Shown here in pieces: positions 5,980 through 13,500 of a stretch of DNA of 15,064 nt. The position numbers and the translations under genes are program-made. The notes beneath the pieces are model-generated. The model ran no database searches. It was not told the origin of the DNA and worked only from the letters and a program-made list of their open reading frames with translations. How positions within the stretch are numbered: the stretch's first letter is position 1; each line of letters opens with the position of its first letter. The stretch is from NCBI GenBank assembly GCA_946482115.1, contig CAMLQP010000044.1, positions 1 through 15,064 of the forward strand. The letters are read 5' to 3'. This DNA comes from an uncultured Comamonadaceae bacterium (GTDB taxonomy: Bacteria > Pseudomonadota > Gammaproteobacteria > Burkholderiales > Burkholderiaceae).

Positions 5980-6897
5980 CTACTCCCGTTCGATTTCGAG
6001 ATAAACCCGGCTGGCATTGCCCGGGTGCAGTTCCGCCGCGTTGTGAAGCGTCTGGAACGGTGTCAGGTCGAACGACCGCACAGCCTCCCCGATTTCTTGC
6101 AGCTGCCCGACAGCCTGTTTCATGTGCGTGCGCAGGCCCAGCAGGTAGTCCCGGGTGTGGCGGCGCGCCGTTGCCAGATCGGTCACTCGCCCGTGACCAG
6201 GGACCAGCCAGCGCGGATTGATGGCTTCAACGACGCTGAACGCGTCCAGCCAGTACCGGGTGTTGCTGATCGGCAGCACCGCGAGCAGCCTGTCGACATA
6301 GACGATGTCTCCCGAGAAGACCACATCGTGGTCGGGTAGCCACACCATCAGGTCACCCGGCGTATGTCCACCCCCTCGATGACGCAGTTCGAAGCGCACG
6401 CCGCCCAGATCGAGCCGGGCGTCGGGCGTGGTGACCAGCCGGGTCGGGTAGGCGGGATGCGTGCCCTCGAAACGGGTGCCGAGCATGTCTTTGAGCATCT
6501 GCACATGGTCGCCCGCGCGCGCCCGCATGTCCGGTACGGCGCTGGCGTGCGCGATGAGTTCAGCCCCCTGGGCCAGGAAGTGGCCGTTGCCCAGCCAGCG
6601 GTGGTCCTGACCACCCGTGTTGATGACCCAGCGTATGGGTTGATCGGTGACGCGGCGGCTTGCCTGGGCGATGTCGCGGGCACTCAGGCTGGTGGCGCCG
6701 CTGTCGATCAGCACCGCCCCACCCATGGTGAGCACCAGGCCGATGTTGGCGTTCAGCGCCTCGTTCTCGCGTGTGCGGCCGCCGAGTTCGCCGATGTGGA
6801 CATAGACCCCTTCGGTCACTTTCTCGAAACGGACTTCGACCGCGTCTGAGGCTGTGTGCAGCAGCGCCATCAGCAGCGCGACAAAGATCTTCTGCAT
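5980..6897 (-). CDS. exported metallo-beta-lactamase-fold hydrolase with variant metal motif
   Basis: The 305-residue protein has a signal peptide (MQKIFVALLMALLHTASDA), so it should act in the periplasm. The MBL fold is clear: GGAVLIDSG (about 59-67), then the metal loop, GGGHTPGD with His178, SGDIVY with Asp197 and PGHG with His235. The first loop, normally THxHxDH, reads NTGGQDHRWLGN (from residue 93). Two histidines of zinc site 1 are missing, while an Asp-His pair is kept. The order of elements resembles the quinoprotein-relay/SoxH-like group of MBL proteins, but the substrate cannot be named. It is the last gene of the chromate operon, 34 bases after the SOD-rhodanese stop. AGGA lies 7 bases before its ATG. 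Catalysis with one metal, or a binding role, is possible. It could be a downstream passenger rather than a resistance gene. Confidence 0.8.
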   Translation of the reverse strand: MQKIFVALLMALLHTASDAVEVRFEKVTEGVYVHIGELGGRTRENEALNANIGLVLTMGGAVLIDSGATSLSARDIAQASRRVTDQPIRWVINTGGQDHRWLGNGHFLAQGAELIAHASAVPDMRARAGDHVQMLKDMLGTRFEGTHPAYPTRLVTTPDARLDLGGVRFELRHRGGGHTPGDLMVWLPDHDVVFSGDIVYVDRLLAVLPISNTRYWLDAFSVVEAINPRWLVPGHGRVTDLATARRHTRDYLLGLRTHMKQAVGQLQEIGEAVRSFDLTPFQTLHNAAELHPGNASRVYLEIERE

Positions 6898-6931
6898 CCC
6901 GGGTTCCTTTCGTTCATCGGGGAGACCTGCT

Positions 6932-7846
6932 TCATGGCGTTTCCCCCCGTTTCACCAACGGCAACCCGGCGCTGCTCCAGCCGTCTATGCCGCCGCGCAG
7001 GTAACGCGCGTCCACGCCGGCCGCGCGCAGGCGCAGCGCGGTGGCGCGACCCACCTCGTGACCGTAGACGCAGTAGACGGTGACAGGCCGGTCGCGCGGA
7101 AGCTCGCCGGCCCACTGTGCCACGGCGGCCGGATCGCGCCAGATGGCGTTGGGCAGCCGGGTTCTGGCCGATTCGAACACGCCGGCGCGTCGCACATCCA
7201 GCACCAGGCCAGCGTTCACGTCCGCGTGGTTGGCGCCGTAGGGCTCGCTGGCCGCGTGCACCGCCGCCTGGTAGCGCGCGTACACCCCGGCCCAGTCAAT
7301 CACGGCCAGACAGGCGTCGACATAGGCGCTTGCGACAGCGCCATAGTCCAGGTGGTAGGCGTGTTCGTACATGTCCAGTGCCAGCAGCGGCGTGCCGCCG
7401 GCCAGCGCGTGGGTGTGGTCGGCAGCCCACTGGTTGACCAGCGTCCCCTCGCGCGGGTTGAACACCAGCAGCATCCATCCGGAACCGCCGCCCAGCGCCT
7501 TGGCACAGGCACCGAACTCCTCGCGCCAGCGCTCCAGCCCGCCGAAGTTGGCGTCCAGCGCCAGCCGCATGGCCGGCTCCATGGTCTGACCGTCGCCGCC
7601 CAGGCTGGCAAAGTACAGCTCGTGCAGCAGCATGGAATTGGCCGCGATCAGTTCCTCGCGTTTGAGGCCATTGAGCTGATAGCCCGGCGTATTGACGAAG
7701 GATGTGGCCGCGAGCTGTGTGCGGATGGCGTTGAGACGCCTGACCGCTCCGCCGTAGTTGTTCTGGTGGTGGCTGCTCAGCAGCCGGGCTGACAGACCCG
7801 GCAGGGCATCCGTCGGGTAGGGCAGCGGCAGGGTCTGCAGGTCCAT
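6932..7846 (-). CDS. chrC: ChrC-type Fe/Mn superoxide dismutase fused to a rhodanese domain
   Basis: Residues 1-200 form an Fe/Mn superoxide dismutase-like domain with the four metal ligands in place: His26, His75 (LLHELYF), Asp158 and His162 (DMYEHAYH). The first helix reads SSHHQNNYGG rather than the usual HYGKHHQTY, so the second-shell His-His and Tyr34-equivalent residues are missing. This variant is what I know from SOD-like proteins in chr operons. Residues about 210-300 are a rhodanese domain with a catalytic loop starting at Cys259 (VYCVYGHEVG) and the ending RGGIDGWSSAGLPL. The likely role is handling superoxide and thiol damage from chromate reduction; the rhodanese part would move sulfane sulfur. 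AGGAG precedes the ATG by 7 bases and overlaps the chrA stop region (10-base gap). The fusion is continuous in frame, with no sign of a frameshift. Confidence 0.88.
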   Translation of the reverse strand: MDLQTLPLPYPTDALPGLSARLLSSHHQNNYGGAVRRLNAIRTQLAATSFVNTPGYQLNGLKREELIAANSMLLHELYFASLGGDGQTMEPAMRLALDANFGGLERWREEFGACAKALGGGSGWMLLVFNPREGTLVNQWAADHTHALAGGTPLLALDMYEHAYHLDYGAVASAYVDACLAVIDWAGVYARYQAAVHAASEPYGANHADVNAGLVLDVRRAGVFESARTRLPNAIWRDPAAVAQWAGELPRDRPVTVYCVYGHEVGRATALRLRAAGVDARYLRGGIDGWSSAGLPLVKRGETP

Positions 7847-7856
7847 GGTCGTCTCC

Positions 7857-9200
7857 TCAGCGCAGCAGCGTGACGGCCAGCCCGGCGGCTGCGCAGGCGC
7901 CGAGCAGGGTGAAGATGCCGACCTTGAAGCGGAACAGTGCCAGCGCGGCCAGCACGGTGATGGCGGCCGACACCGCGTCGAATGCGCTGCCGAAACCCTG
8001 CGGCCACCAGACGTGGTACGCAAAGAACAGCGCGAGGTTGAGGATGACGCCCACCACCGCCGCCGTGATGGCCGACAGCGGCGCGGTGAAGCCCAGCCTG
8101 CCGTGTGTGGCTTCCACCAGCGGCCCACCCGCCAGGATGAACACGAAGGACGGCAGGAAGGTGAAGAAGGTGACCACCGTGGCTGTGAGCGCCGCGCCAA
8201 GGAACAGCGCGTCCGGCCCCAGCACGGCGTGGTTCCAGCCCCCCAGGAAGCCGACGAAGGCCACCACCATGATCAGCGGGCCCGGGGTGGTTTCGCCCAG
8301 CGCCAGGCCATCGATCATCTGCGGGCCGCTGAGCCACTGGAAGGACTCCACAGCGCCCTGGTAGACATAAGGCAGCACCGCGTAGGCGCCGCCGAAGGTG
8401 AGCAGGGCCGCCTTGGTGAAGAACCAGCCCATCTGCGCCAGCGTGGCGTGCCAGCCCTGCCAGGTGACCAGCGCCGCCATGGCCAGCAGCCACAGCCCCA
8501 GACCCAGGGCCAGCACACGGCCCAGCCGCGCGTAGCTGAACCGCGCATGCTCCGGCGTGGGGGTGTTGTCATCGATCAGCGCCGGGCCGTAGCCCTTGTG
8601 GGCGGTGCCATGCCCCCCGCCGAGCGCGAAGACCTGCGGCCAGCGTCGGGCGCCCAGCCAGCCGATCAGGCCGGCGGCGGCCACGATGGCGGGGAAGGGC
8701 GTGTCGAACGCGAAGATGGCCACGAAGGAGGCGGTCGCGATGCCCCACATCCAGCCGTTTTTCAGTGCGCGGGTGCCGATGCGGTGCGCCGCATGCAGCA
8801 CCAGCGCGGTGACGGCCGGCTTGATGCCGTAGAACAGGCCGGCCACCAAGGGCACGTTGCCATACGCCAGGTAGATCCACGACAGCGCGATGAGTATGAA
8901 CAGCGAGGGCAGTACGAACAGCGCGCCGGCCACGATGCCGCCCCAGCCGCGGTGCATCAGCCAGCCGATGTAGGTGGCCAGTTGCTGGGCCTCGGGGCCG
9001 GGCAGCAGCATGCAGTAGTTGAGTGCGTGCAAGAAACGCTGCTCGCTGATCCAGCGGCGGCGCTCCACCAGCTCGGCGTGCATGATGGCGATCTGACCGG
9101 CCGGACCGCCAAAGCTGACGAAGCCCAGCTTGAGCCAGAAGCGCAGCGCCTCGGTGAAAGGGACAGACGCGGGGCGTGCGTCGGCAGGGATTGGGGTCAT
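7857..9200 (-). CDS. chrA: chromate efflux transporter ChrA (two-domain CHR family)
   Basis: ChrA exports chromate from the cytoplasm through the inner membrane. The 447-residue length fits the long CHR type with two homologous halves. The N-terminal half has GFVSFGGPAGQ (about 26-36) and LPGPEAQQLA (66-75). The C-terminal half repeats the pattern as LLTFGGAY (about 266-273) and GETTPGPL (302-309). A hydrophilic linker with His and Asp (about 195-220) joins them, and most of the rest is hydrophobic helix. The ATG overlaps the chrB stop (ATGA), so the two are translationally coupled, and it shows no strong Shine-Dalgarno site. It is the central gene of the chrB-chrA-SOD-MBL operon. Confidence 0.95.
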   Translation of the reverse strand: MTPIPADARPASVPFTEALRFWLKLGFVSFGGPAGQIAIMHAELVERRRWISEQRFLHALNYCMLLPGPEAQQLATYIGWLMHRGWGGIVAGALFVLPSLFILIALSWIYLAYGNVPLVAGLFYGIKPAVTALVLHAAHRIGTRALKNGWMWGIATASFVAIFAFDTPFPAIVAAAGLIGWLGARRWPQVFALGGGHGTAHKGYGPALIDDNTPTPEHARFSYARLGRVLALGLGLWLLAMAALVTWQGWHATLAQMGWFFTKAALLTFGGAYAVLPYVYQGAVESFQWLSGPQMIDGLALGETTPGPLIMVVAFVGFLGGWNHAVLGPDALFLGAALTATVVTFFTFLPSFVFILAGGPLVEATHGRLGFTAPLSAITAAVVGVILNLALFFAYHVWWPQGFGSAFDAVSAAITVLAALALFRFKVGIFTLLGACAAAGLAVTLLR

Positions 9201-10138
9201 GGTCGGGGCCCGGGTCCGGGGCTGGTGATCAGGGCATCAAAGACGGTGCCGGCCGCGGCCAGCAGCGCGTCGTCGTCGGCATGCAGTTCGCGCAGGCCGG
9301 CCAGCACCGCCTCCAACCCGCTGGCCTCGGGCGCCGGGATGCCGCCGGCATCGAGGTAGTGCACGATGCCGCCCAGGCGCGCGAGGCGCGGGTCCTGCTC
9401 CAGCCCGAAACTGGCGAGCAGCACCTCGAACGTGACCCGCGCGCCCACGTGGGTGAAACGGGCACCGTCGAAGTCGAAACCCAGCGCGCCGCGCGGCAAG
9501 GCCGTGATGTCTGCAAGCCAGACGAATTGCGCCCGCGGGTCGATGAAGCGCCGGATCAGCCAGGCGCTGGCCAGGCGGTCCACCCATGGCCGCGCGCGGG
9601 TGGCCCAGCGCTTGCCCTGGAACTGACGGACGTCCAGGCGGGTGATGCCGTGCTCGGGCTGGGCCCGTGGTTCGCCACCGGAGAACCGGGCATCGAATGC
9701 CGCGCGCGCATCGGCCAGTGCGGCATCGGCCTGCAACGTGGCTTCGCCAGGGTGGTAGTCGATGCCCTGGATGTCGCGCAGCGCCTGCTCGACCGCGCGC
9801 AACTGCCGCCGCGCATCCGCTTCACTGCTGCCGGGCAGGGTGGTCAGCCAGCTGTCCAGCGTGCCGCGCCATTGGGCGTAGACCGCGCTGCGGTCGAACA
9901 GCGCCAGCAATTCGTCGCGCTGTTCGTCGCTGGTGGGCTGCAGGTGCATGACCTGGGCCGCACCGCCGTGTTCGCGCACCTCGTCGACCAGGGGCAGGAA
10001 ACGGTCCTCATGCTCCTGCGGCAGCAGGTAGGTGCCATCGCGCAGCGTGGGGCTGCCCAGCGCCTTGAGCGCGCGCCAGACCCGCACCCGGACCGCCGTG
10101 GGCTGGGTAGGGAGAGTCAGGAACAGGACGGCCCACAT
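9197..10138 (-). CDS. chrB: chromate resistance regulator/accessory protein ChrB
   Basis: ChrB is reported as the chromate-responsive regulator of chr operons. The protein has an N-terminal ChrB segment with LPTQPTAVRVRVWRALKALG (about 9-28) and RDGTYLLP, a helical middle, and a C-terminal ChrB domain. The latter contains RPWVDRLASAWLIRRFIDP (about 183-201) and a late HYLDAGGIPAPEA. The ATG at 10138 (313 residues) is preferred. A TTG at 10159 would add seven residues, but it falls inside the predicted promoter and has no ribosome site. No Shine-Dalgarno site precedes the ATG either; the promoter placement suggests a leaderless transcript. A perfect palindrome covers the -10 and the start codon, fitting self-control by ChrB (inferred). 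Confidence 0.92.
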   Translation of the reverse strand: MWAVLFLTLPTQPTAVRVRVWRALKALGSPTLRDGTYLLPQEHEDRFLPLVDEVREHGGAAQVMHLQPTSDEQRDELLALFDRSAVYAQWRGTLDSWLTTLPGSSEADARRQLRAVEQALRDIQGIDYHPGEATLQADAALADARAAFDARFSGGEPRAQPEHGITRLDVRQFQGKRWATRARPWVDRLASAWLIRRFIDPRAQFVWLADITALPRGALGFDFDGARFTHVGARVTFEVLLASFGLEQDPRLARLGGIVHYLDAGGIPAPEASGLEAVLAGLRELHADDDALLAAAGTVFDALITSPGPGPRP

Positions 10139-10164
10139 GATTTGTAATGTATAAAACAAATCAT
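10137..10164. promoter_or_regulatory. 28-bp perfect palindromic operator over the chrB start
   Basis: ATGATTTGT (10137-10145) and ACAAATCAT (10156-10164) are exact inverse arms around ten AT-rich bases. The site overlaps the -10 box and touches the chrB start codon, ideal for repression. A smaller dyad, GAAAT/ATTTC (10165-10169 with 10174-10178), abuts it. ChrB is the obvious candidate ligand, not shown by the sequence. Confidence 0.6.
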
Positions 10165-10174
10165 GAAATGTCTA
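10146..10174 (-). promoter_or_regulatory. sigma-70-type promoter of the chromate operon
   Basis: Read on the minus strand, TAGACA (10174-10169; five of six to TTGACA) and TACATT (10151-10146) are spaced by 17 bases. Transcription should begin at about 10140-10138, at or next to the chrB ATG. An alternative -10, TATACA (10153-10148), would give a 15-base spacer. Confidence 0.55.
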
Positions 10175-10197
10175 TTTCAAAGTTGAAGTCGGACAAG

Positions 10198-10231
10198 AAA
10201 AAACCCGCTGCACCTGGGAGGAGAGCGGGTT
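10198..10231 (-). terminator. intrinsic terminator of tRNA-Gly
   Basis: On the minus strand an 8-bp stem (AACCCGCT, 10231-10224, with AGCGGGTT, 10209-10202) carries a 14-base loop and is followed by a T-run (10203-10198). It lies about 35 bases past the tRNA 3' end and also insulates the chrB promoter from tRNA transcription. Confidence 0.85.
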
Positions 10232-10265
10232 GCGGGCGTCTTCAGAGTGGTCCGAGACGGTGATC

Positions 10266-10339
10266 TGGAGCGGGTGAAGGGAATCGAACCCTCGTATGAA
10301 GCTTGGGAAGCTGCCGTTCTACCATTGAACTACACCCGC
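10266..10339 (-). tRNA. tRNA-Gly (anticodon CCC), CCA encoded
   Basis: The 74 bases fold as a complete tRNA. The acceptor is GCGGGTG with CACCCGC, then discriminator T and CCA (10269-10266). The D arm is GTTC/GAAC, and the T arm is GAGGG/CCCTT with TTCGATT in the loop. The seven-base anticodon loop TTCCCAA gives anticodon CCC, reading GGG. The sequence closely resembles E. coli glyU. The anticodon stem GCAGC/GCTTC has one mismatch (C28 against U42). It has its own -10 box and terminator. Confidence 0.95.
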
Positions 10340-10349
10340 ATGGGGCGTG

Positions 10350-10355
10350 ATTATA
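10350..10355 (-). promoter_or_regulatory. -10 box of tRNA-Gly
   Basis: A perfect TATAAT on the minus strand (10355-10350) ends 10 bases before the tRNA 5' end at 10339. The -35 region is poor. Confidence 0.6.
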
Positions 10356-10387
10356 GGAGCCGGCTGGGTGAGGTCTCGTGCCCGCCA

Positions 10388-10403
10388 GTGCCGCGTCAGG
10401 CAC
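10388..10403. repeat. inverted repeat upstream of the Amt-GGDEF-EAL gene
   Basis: GTGCC (10388-10392) and GGCAC (10399-10403) are exact inverse arms across six bases, centred about 50 bp before the NtrC-like site. It may be a second activator site or chance in GC-rich DNA. Confidence 0.25.
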
Positions 10404-10437
10404 CACGGCGGGGCATTCGCCCTCCGGGGGGCGGGCA

Positions 10438-10454
10438 TGCACCAGGATGGTTCG
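10438..10454 (+). promoter_or_regulatory. NtrC-like binding site
   Basis: TGCACC-N5-GGTTCG agrees with the NtrC pattern TGCACC-N5-GGTGCA at 10 of 12 defined positions. It is centred about 53 bp upstream of the start predicted from the sigma-54 element, closer than most NtrC enhancers but usable. Confidence 0.45.
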
Positions 10455-10472
10455 GAAACGGGCGCCCAAGGG

Positions 10473-10488
10473 TGGAACGCGAATTGCA
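10473..10488 (+). promoter_or_regulatory. sigma-54 (RpoN) promoter, -24/-12 type
   Basis: TGGAACG-N4-TTGCA matches the consensus TGGCACG-N4-TTGCA at all but one position, with the invariant GG and GC at the right distance. Transcription would start near 10499, leaving a 57-base leader before the ATG at 10556. Promoters of this type drive glnK-amtB and other nitrogen-limitation genes with NtrC. Confidence 0.7.
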
Positions 10489-10555
10489 TTCTGGTGCGCG
10501 TCGGCCCCGGGGAAGTCCTGGCGGCCTGTTCCCCCAACCGAGGAGCCGCCGCCCC

Positions 10556-13500
10556 ATGAGCGATATGCCCGCCGTCGACCTGTTGTGGGTCCTGATCTGT
10601 TCCGTCCTCGTGTTTGTCATGCAGTCCGGTTTCCTGTGCCTGGAGTCGGGGCTGACGCGCAACAAGAACTCGATCAACGTGGCGGTCAAGAATGTGGCGG
10701 ATTTCGCGGTTGCCACGGGGGTGTACTGGATGGTGGGCTTCGGCCTGATGTTCGGTGCCAGCTCGCACGGCTGGTGGGGCGGGGACCACTTCGGGCTGTT
10801 CAGCCAGATCGACATGCGCCCTACGGTGGTGGCGTTCCTGCTGTTCCAGATGATGTTCTGCGCCACCTCGGCCACCATCGTCTCGGGCGCGGTGGCCGAG
10901 CGCATGCGTTTCGTCACCTACCTGTACCTGACGGGTTTCGTGTCGCTGCTGGTCTACCCGGTGTTTGGTCACTGGGCCTGGGGTGGCCCGCTGCAGGGCA
11001 GCCCCAACGGCTGGCTGGTGGCCATGGGTTTCACCGACTTTGCCGGCTCCACCGTGGTGCACAGCCTGGGTGGCTGGGTGTCACTTGCGGCCATCATGAT
11101 CATCGGTCCGCGCAGCGGGCGTTTCATGCCCGGCGAGCCGGCGCGCAACATACCCGCCGGCAACCTGCCGCTGGCCATGGTGGGCGTGCTCATCCTGTTC
11201 TTTGGCTGGTTTGGCTTCAACGGCGGCAGCACGCTGGCGCTCAACCATGCGGTGCCCGGCATCATGGTCAACACCATGCTGGGCGGCGCCTCGGGCATCC
11301 TCAGCGGCCTGGCCATCGGCTGGTGGCAGCGGGGCCGTTGCGAAATCCACTACCTGCTCAACGGTGCGCTGGCCGGCCTGGTGGCCATCACGGCCGGTGC
11401 ACATGCGGTCTCGCCGCTGCAGGCCTGGGTGATCGGTGCGATCGCGGCGGGCCTGATGGTGGTGTGCAACGAGTGGCTGCTGCGCTGGCGCATCGACGAC
11501 GCGGTGGGGGCCATCCCGGCCCACCTCATGCCCGGCGTCTGGGGCACGCTGGCGGTGGGCTTCTTCGGTGACCTGTCCGTGCTCAACAACGGCAACACCC
11601 GCTTCGAGCAGATTGGCGTGCAGGCGCTGGGCGTGGCGGCCTGCGCGCTGTGGGCCTTTGGCACCACCTGGGTGTTTCTCAAGGTGCTGGGCCGCTTCGG
11701 TCCGCTGCGCGTGACGGTGGAGGACGAGCACGTGGGACTGAACGTCTCCGAGCACGGTACCCGCACCGAGCTGATCGACCTGGTGGAAGCGATGGAAGGG
11801 CACAGCCGCTCGGGTGCGCTGACCGAGCGCGTGCCGGTGGAGCCCTTCACCGAGGTGGGGCAGGTGGCCTCGGCCTACAACCGCGTGATCACCGCGCTGG
11901 AGTCCGCCACCCAGCAGACCCGCGCCGTGATCCGCGACATGCGCGATGGCATAGTGACCTTCACGCGCGAGGGCCTGCTGACCAGTCTCAATCCGGGCGC
12001 GGAAAAGCTGTTCGGCGTACAGGCCGCGGGTGCCATCGGCATGCCGTTCCAGCAACTGTTGCGGCGCGCGGGCAGCCACCAGGTGCCCGAGTCCGAGCAG
12101 CTGTGCCGGGTGGGCGCCAAGCTGGAGCTGCGCATCGCGCGGCCGGGCGCCGGGCGTGTGTTCTACGAAATTTCGGTCAGCGAGAACCGCGTCGGCGATG
12201 ACCTGCAGTTCACCGGCATGGTGCGCGACATCAGCGAGCGCAAGCAGGTGGAGGTGCAGCTCTACCGCGAGCGCGATCTGGCACAGGTCACGCTGGCTTC
12301 CATCGGGGACGGTGTCATCACCACCGACGAGGCCGGCCTGATCCAGTACCTCAACCCGGTGGCCGAGCGGCTGACCGGGTGGTCCACCGTCCAGGCGCAC
12401 GGCCAGAGCATTGGCGCGGTGTACCGGCTGCGCGACGAGAAGAGCGGCCAGGTGCTGCCGGTGCCGGTGCGCAACGTGCTGCACACCGGCCAGGTGGCCT
12501 CGCGGCTGGAGCACGCGCTGCTGGTGCAGCGCGATGGCGGCACGGTGCCGGTGCTGGACACGGCCGCGCCGATACGCTCGCGCGAGGGTTTCCTGATGGG
12601 GGCGGTGCTGGTGTTCCACGACGTCACCGTCACGCTCAATCTGTCGCGCGAGCTGTCGCACCAGGCCAGTCATGACGCCCTCACCGGCATACCGAACCGG
12701 CGCGAGTTCGAACGCCGCCTGGGCGAGCTGCTGAGCCGTCCGGCCGAGCGCGATGACATGCATGTGGTCTGTTACCTCGACCTCGACCAGTTCAAGATCG
12801 TCAACGACACCTGCGGCCACGTGGCCGGCGACGAGCTGCTGCGCCAGGTGGCCCAGCTGATCCGCGCCCAGCTGCGCGCGGCCGACGTGCTGGCGCGCCT
12901 GGGCGGCGACGAGTTCGGCCTGATCCTGCAGTCCTGCCCGATCGAGCGTGCACAGGAGCTGAGCGAGCGGGTACGGGGCGCGATTGCCGACTTCCGTTTC
13001 GCCTGGGAGGGCAAGTCGTTCTCCATCGGCGTCTCCATCGGGCTGGTGCCGCTGCAGGGCGAGGTGCGCGACCTGGGCGCGGTGCTGTCGGCCGCCGACG
13101 CCGCCTGCTACGCGGCGAAGGAAAGCGGGCGCAACCGCGTGCACGTCTACCAGGCCGACGACAGCAAGCTGCTGGAGCAGCACGGGCAGATGCAGTGGGT
13201 GGCGCGCCTGCAAAGCGCGCTGGACGAGGACAGGCTGCGCCTGTATGTGCAGCCCATCGTGCCCTTGCACGACGGCGAAGGCATGAAGCCCCACTACGAG
13301 ATCCTGGTGCGCCTGATCGAGGACGGCAAGCTCGTGGGGCCAGGCACTTTCCTTCCGGCGGCCGAACGCTATGGGCTGATGCCACGCATCGATCAGTGGG
13401 TGGTGCACAACACCCTGGCCTGGGTGGGTGACCGGGTGCGCCGCAACGGCGGGGTGGACGGCGTCTACTGCATCAACCTCTCGGGCGCCTCGCTGTCCGA

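Noticed and set aside
7845..9359. Plus-strand open frame of 504 codons
   Set aside because: Antisense to chrA, rich in Gln/Arg/Gly/His, with no recognisable domain.
9176..10147. Plus-strand open frame of 323 codons opposite chrB
   Set aside because: Shadow of chrB, with no family resemblance and a frame that mirrors chrB codon bias.
5876..10355. Chromate operon as a genomic island integrated at tRNA-Gly
   Set aside because: No integrase and no second copy of the tRNA 3' end is visible near the other end of the operon, and base composition of the genes does not differ obviously from the surroundings.
10247..10555. N-terminal extension of the Amt fusion
   Set aside because: The added 103 codons are antisense to tRNA-Gly and cross the sigma-54 promoter. 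The ATG at 10556 has a ribosome site and begins just before the first Amt helix.
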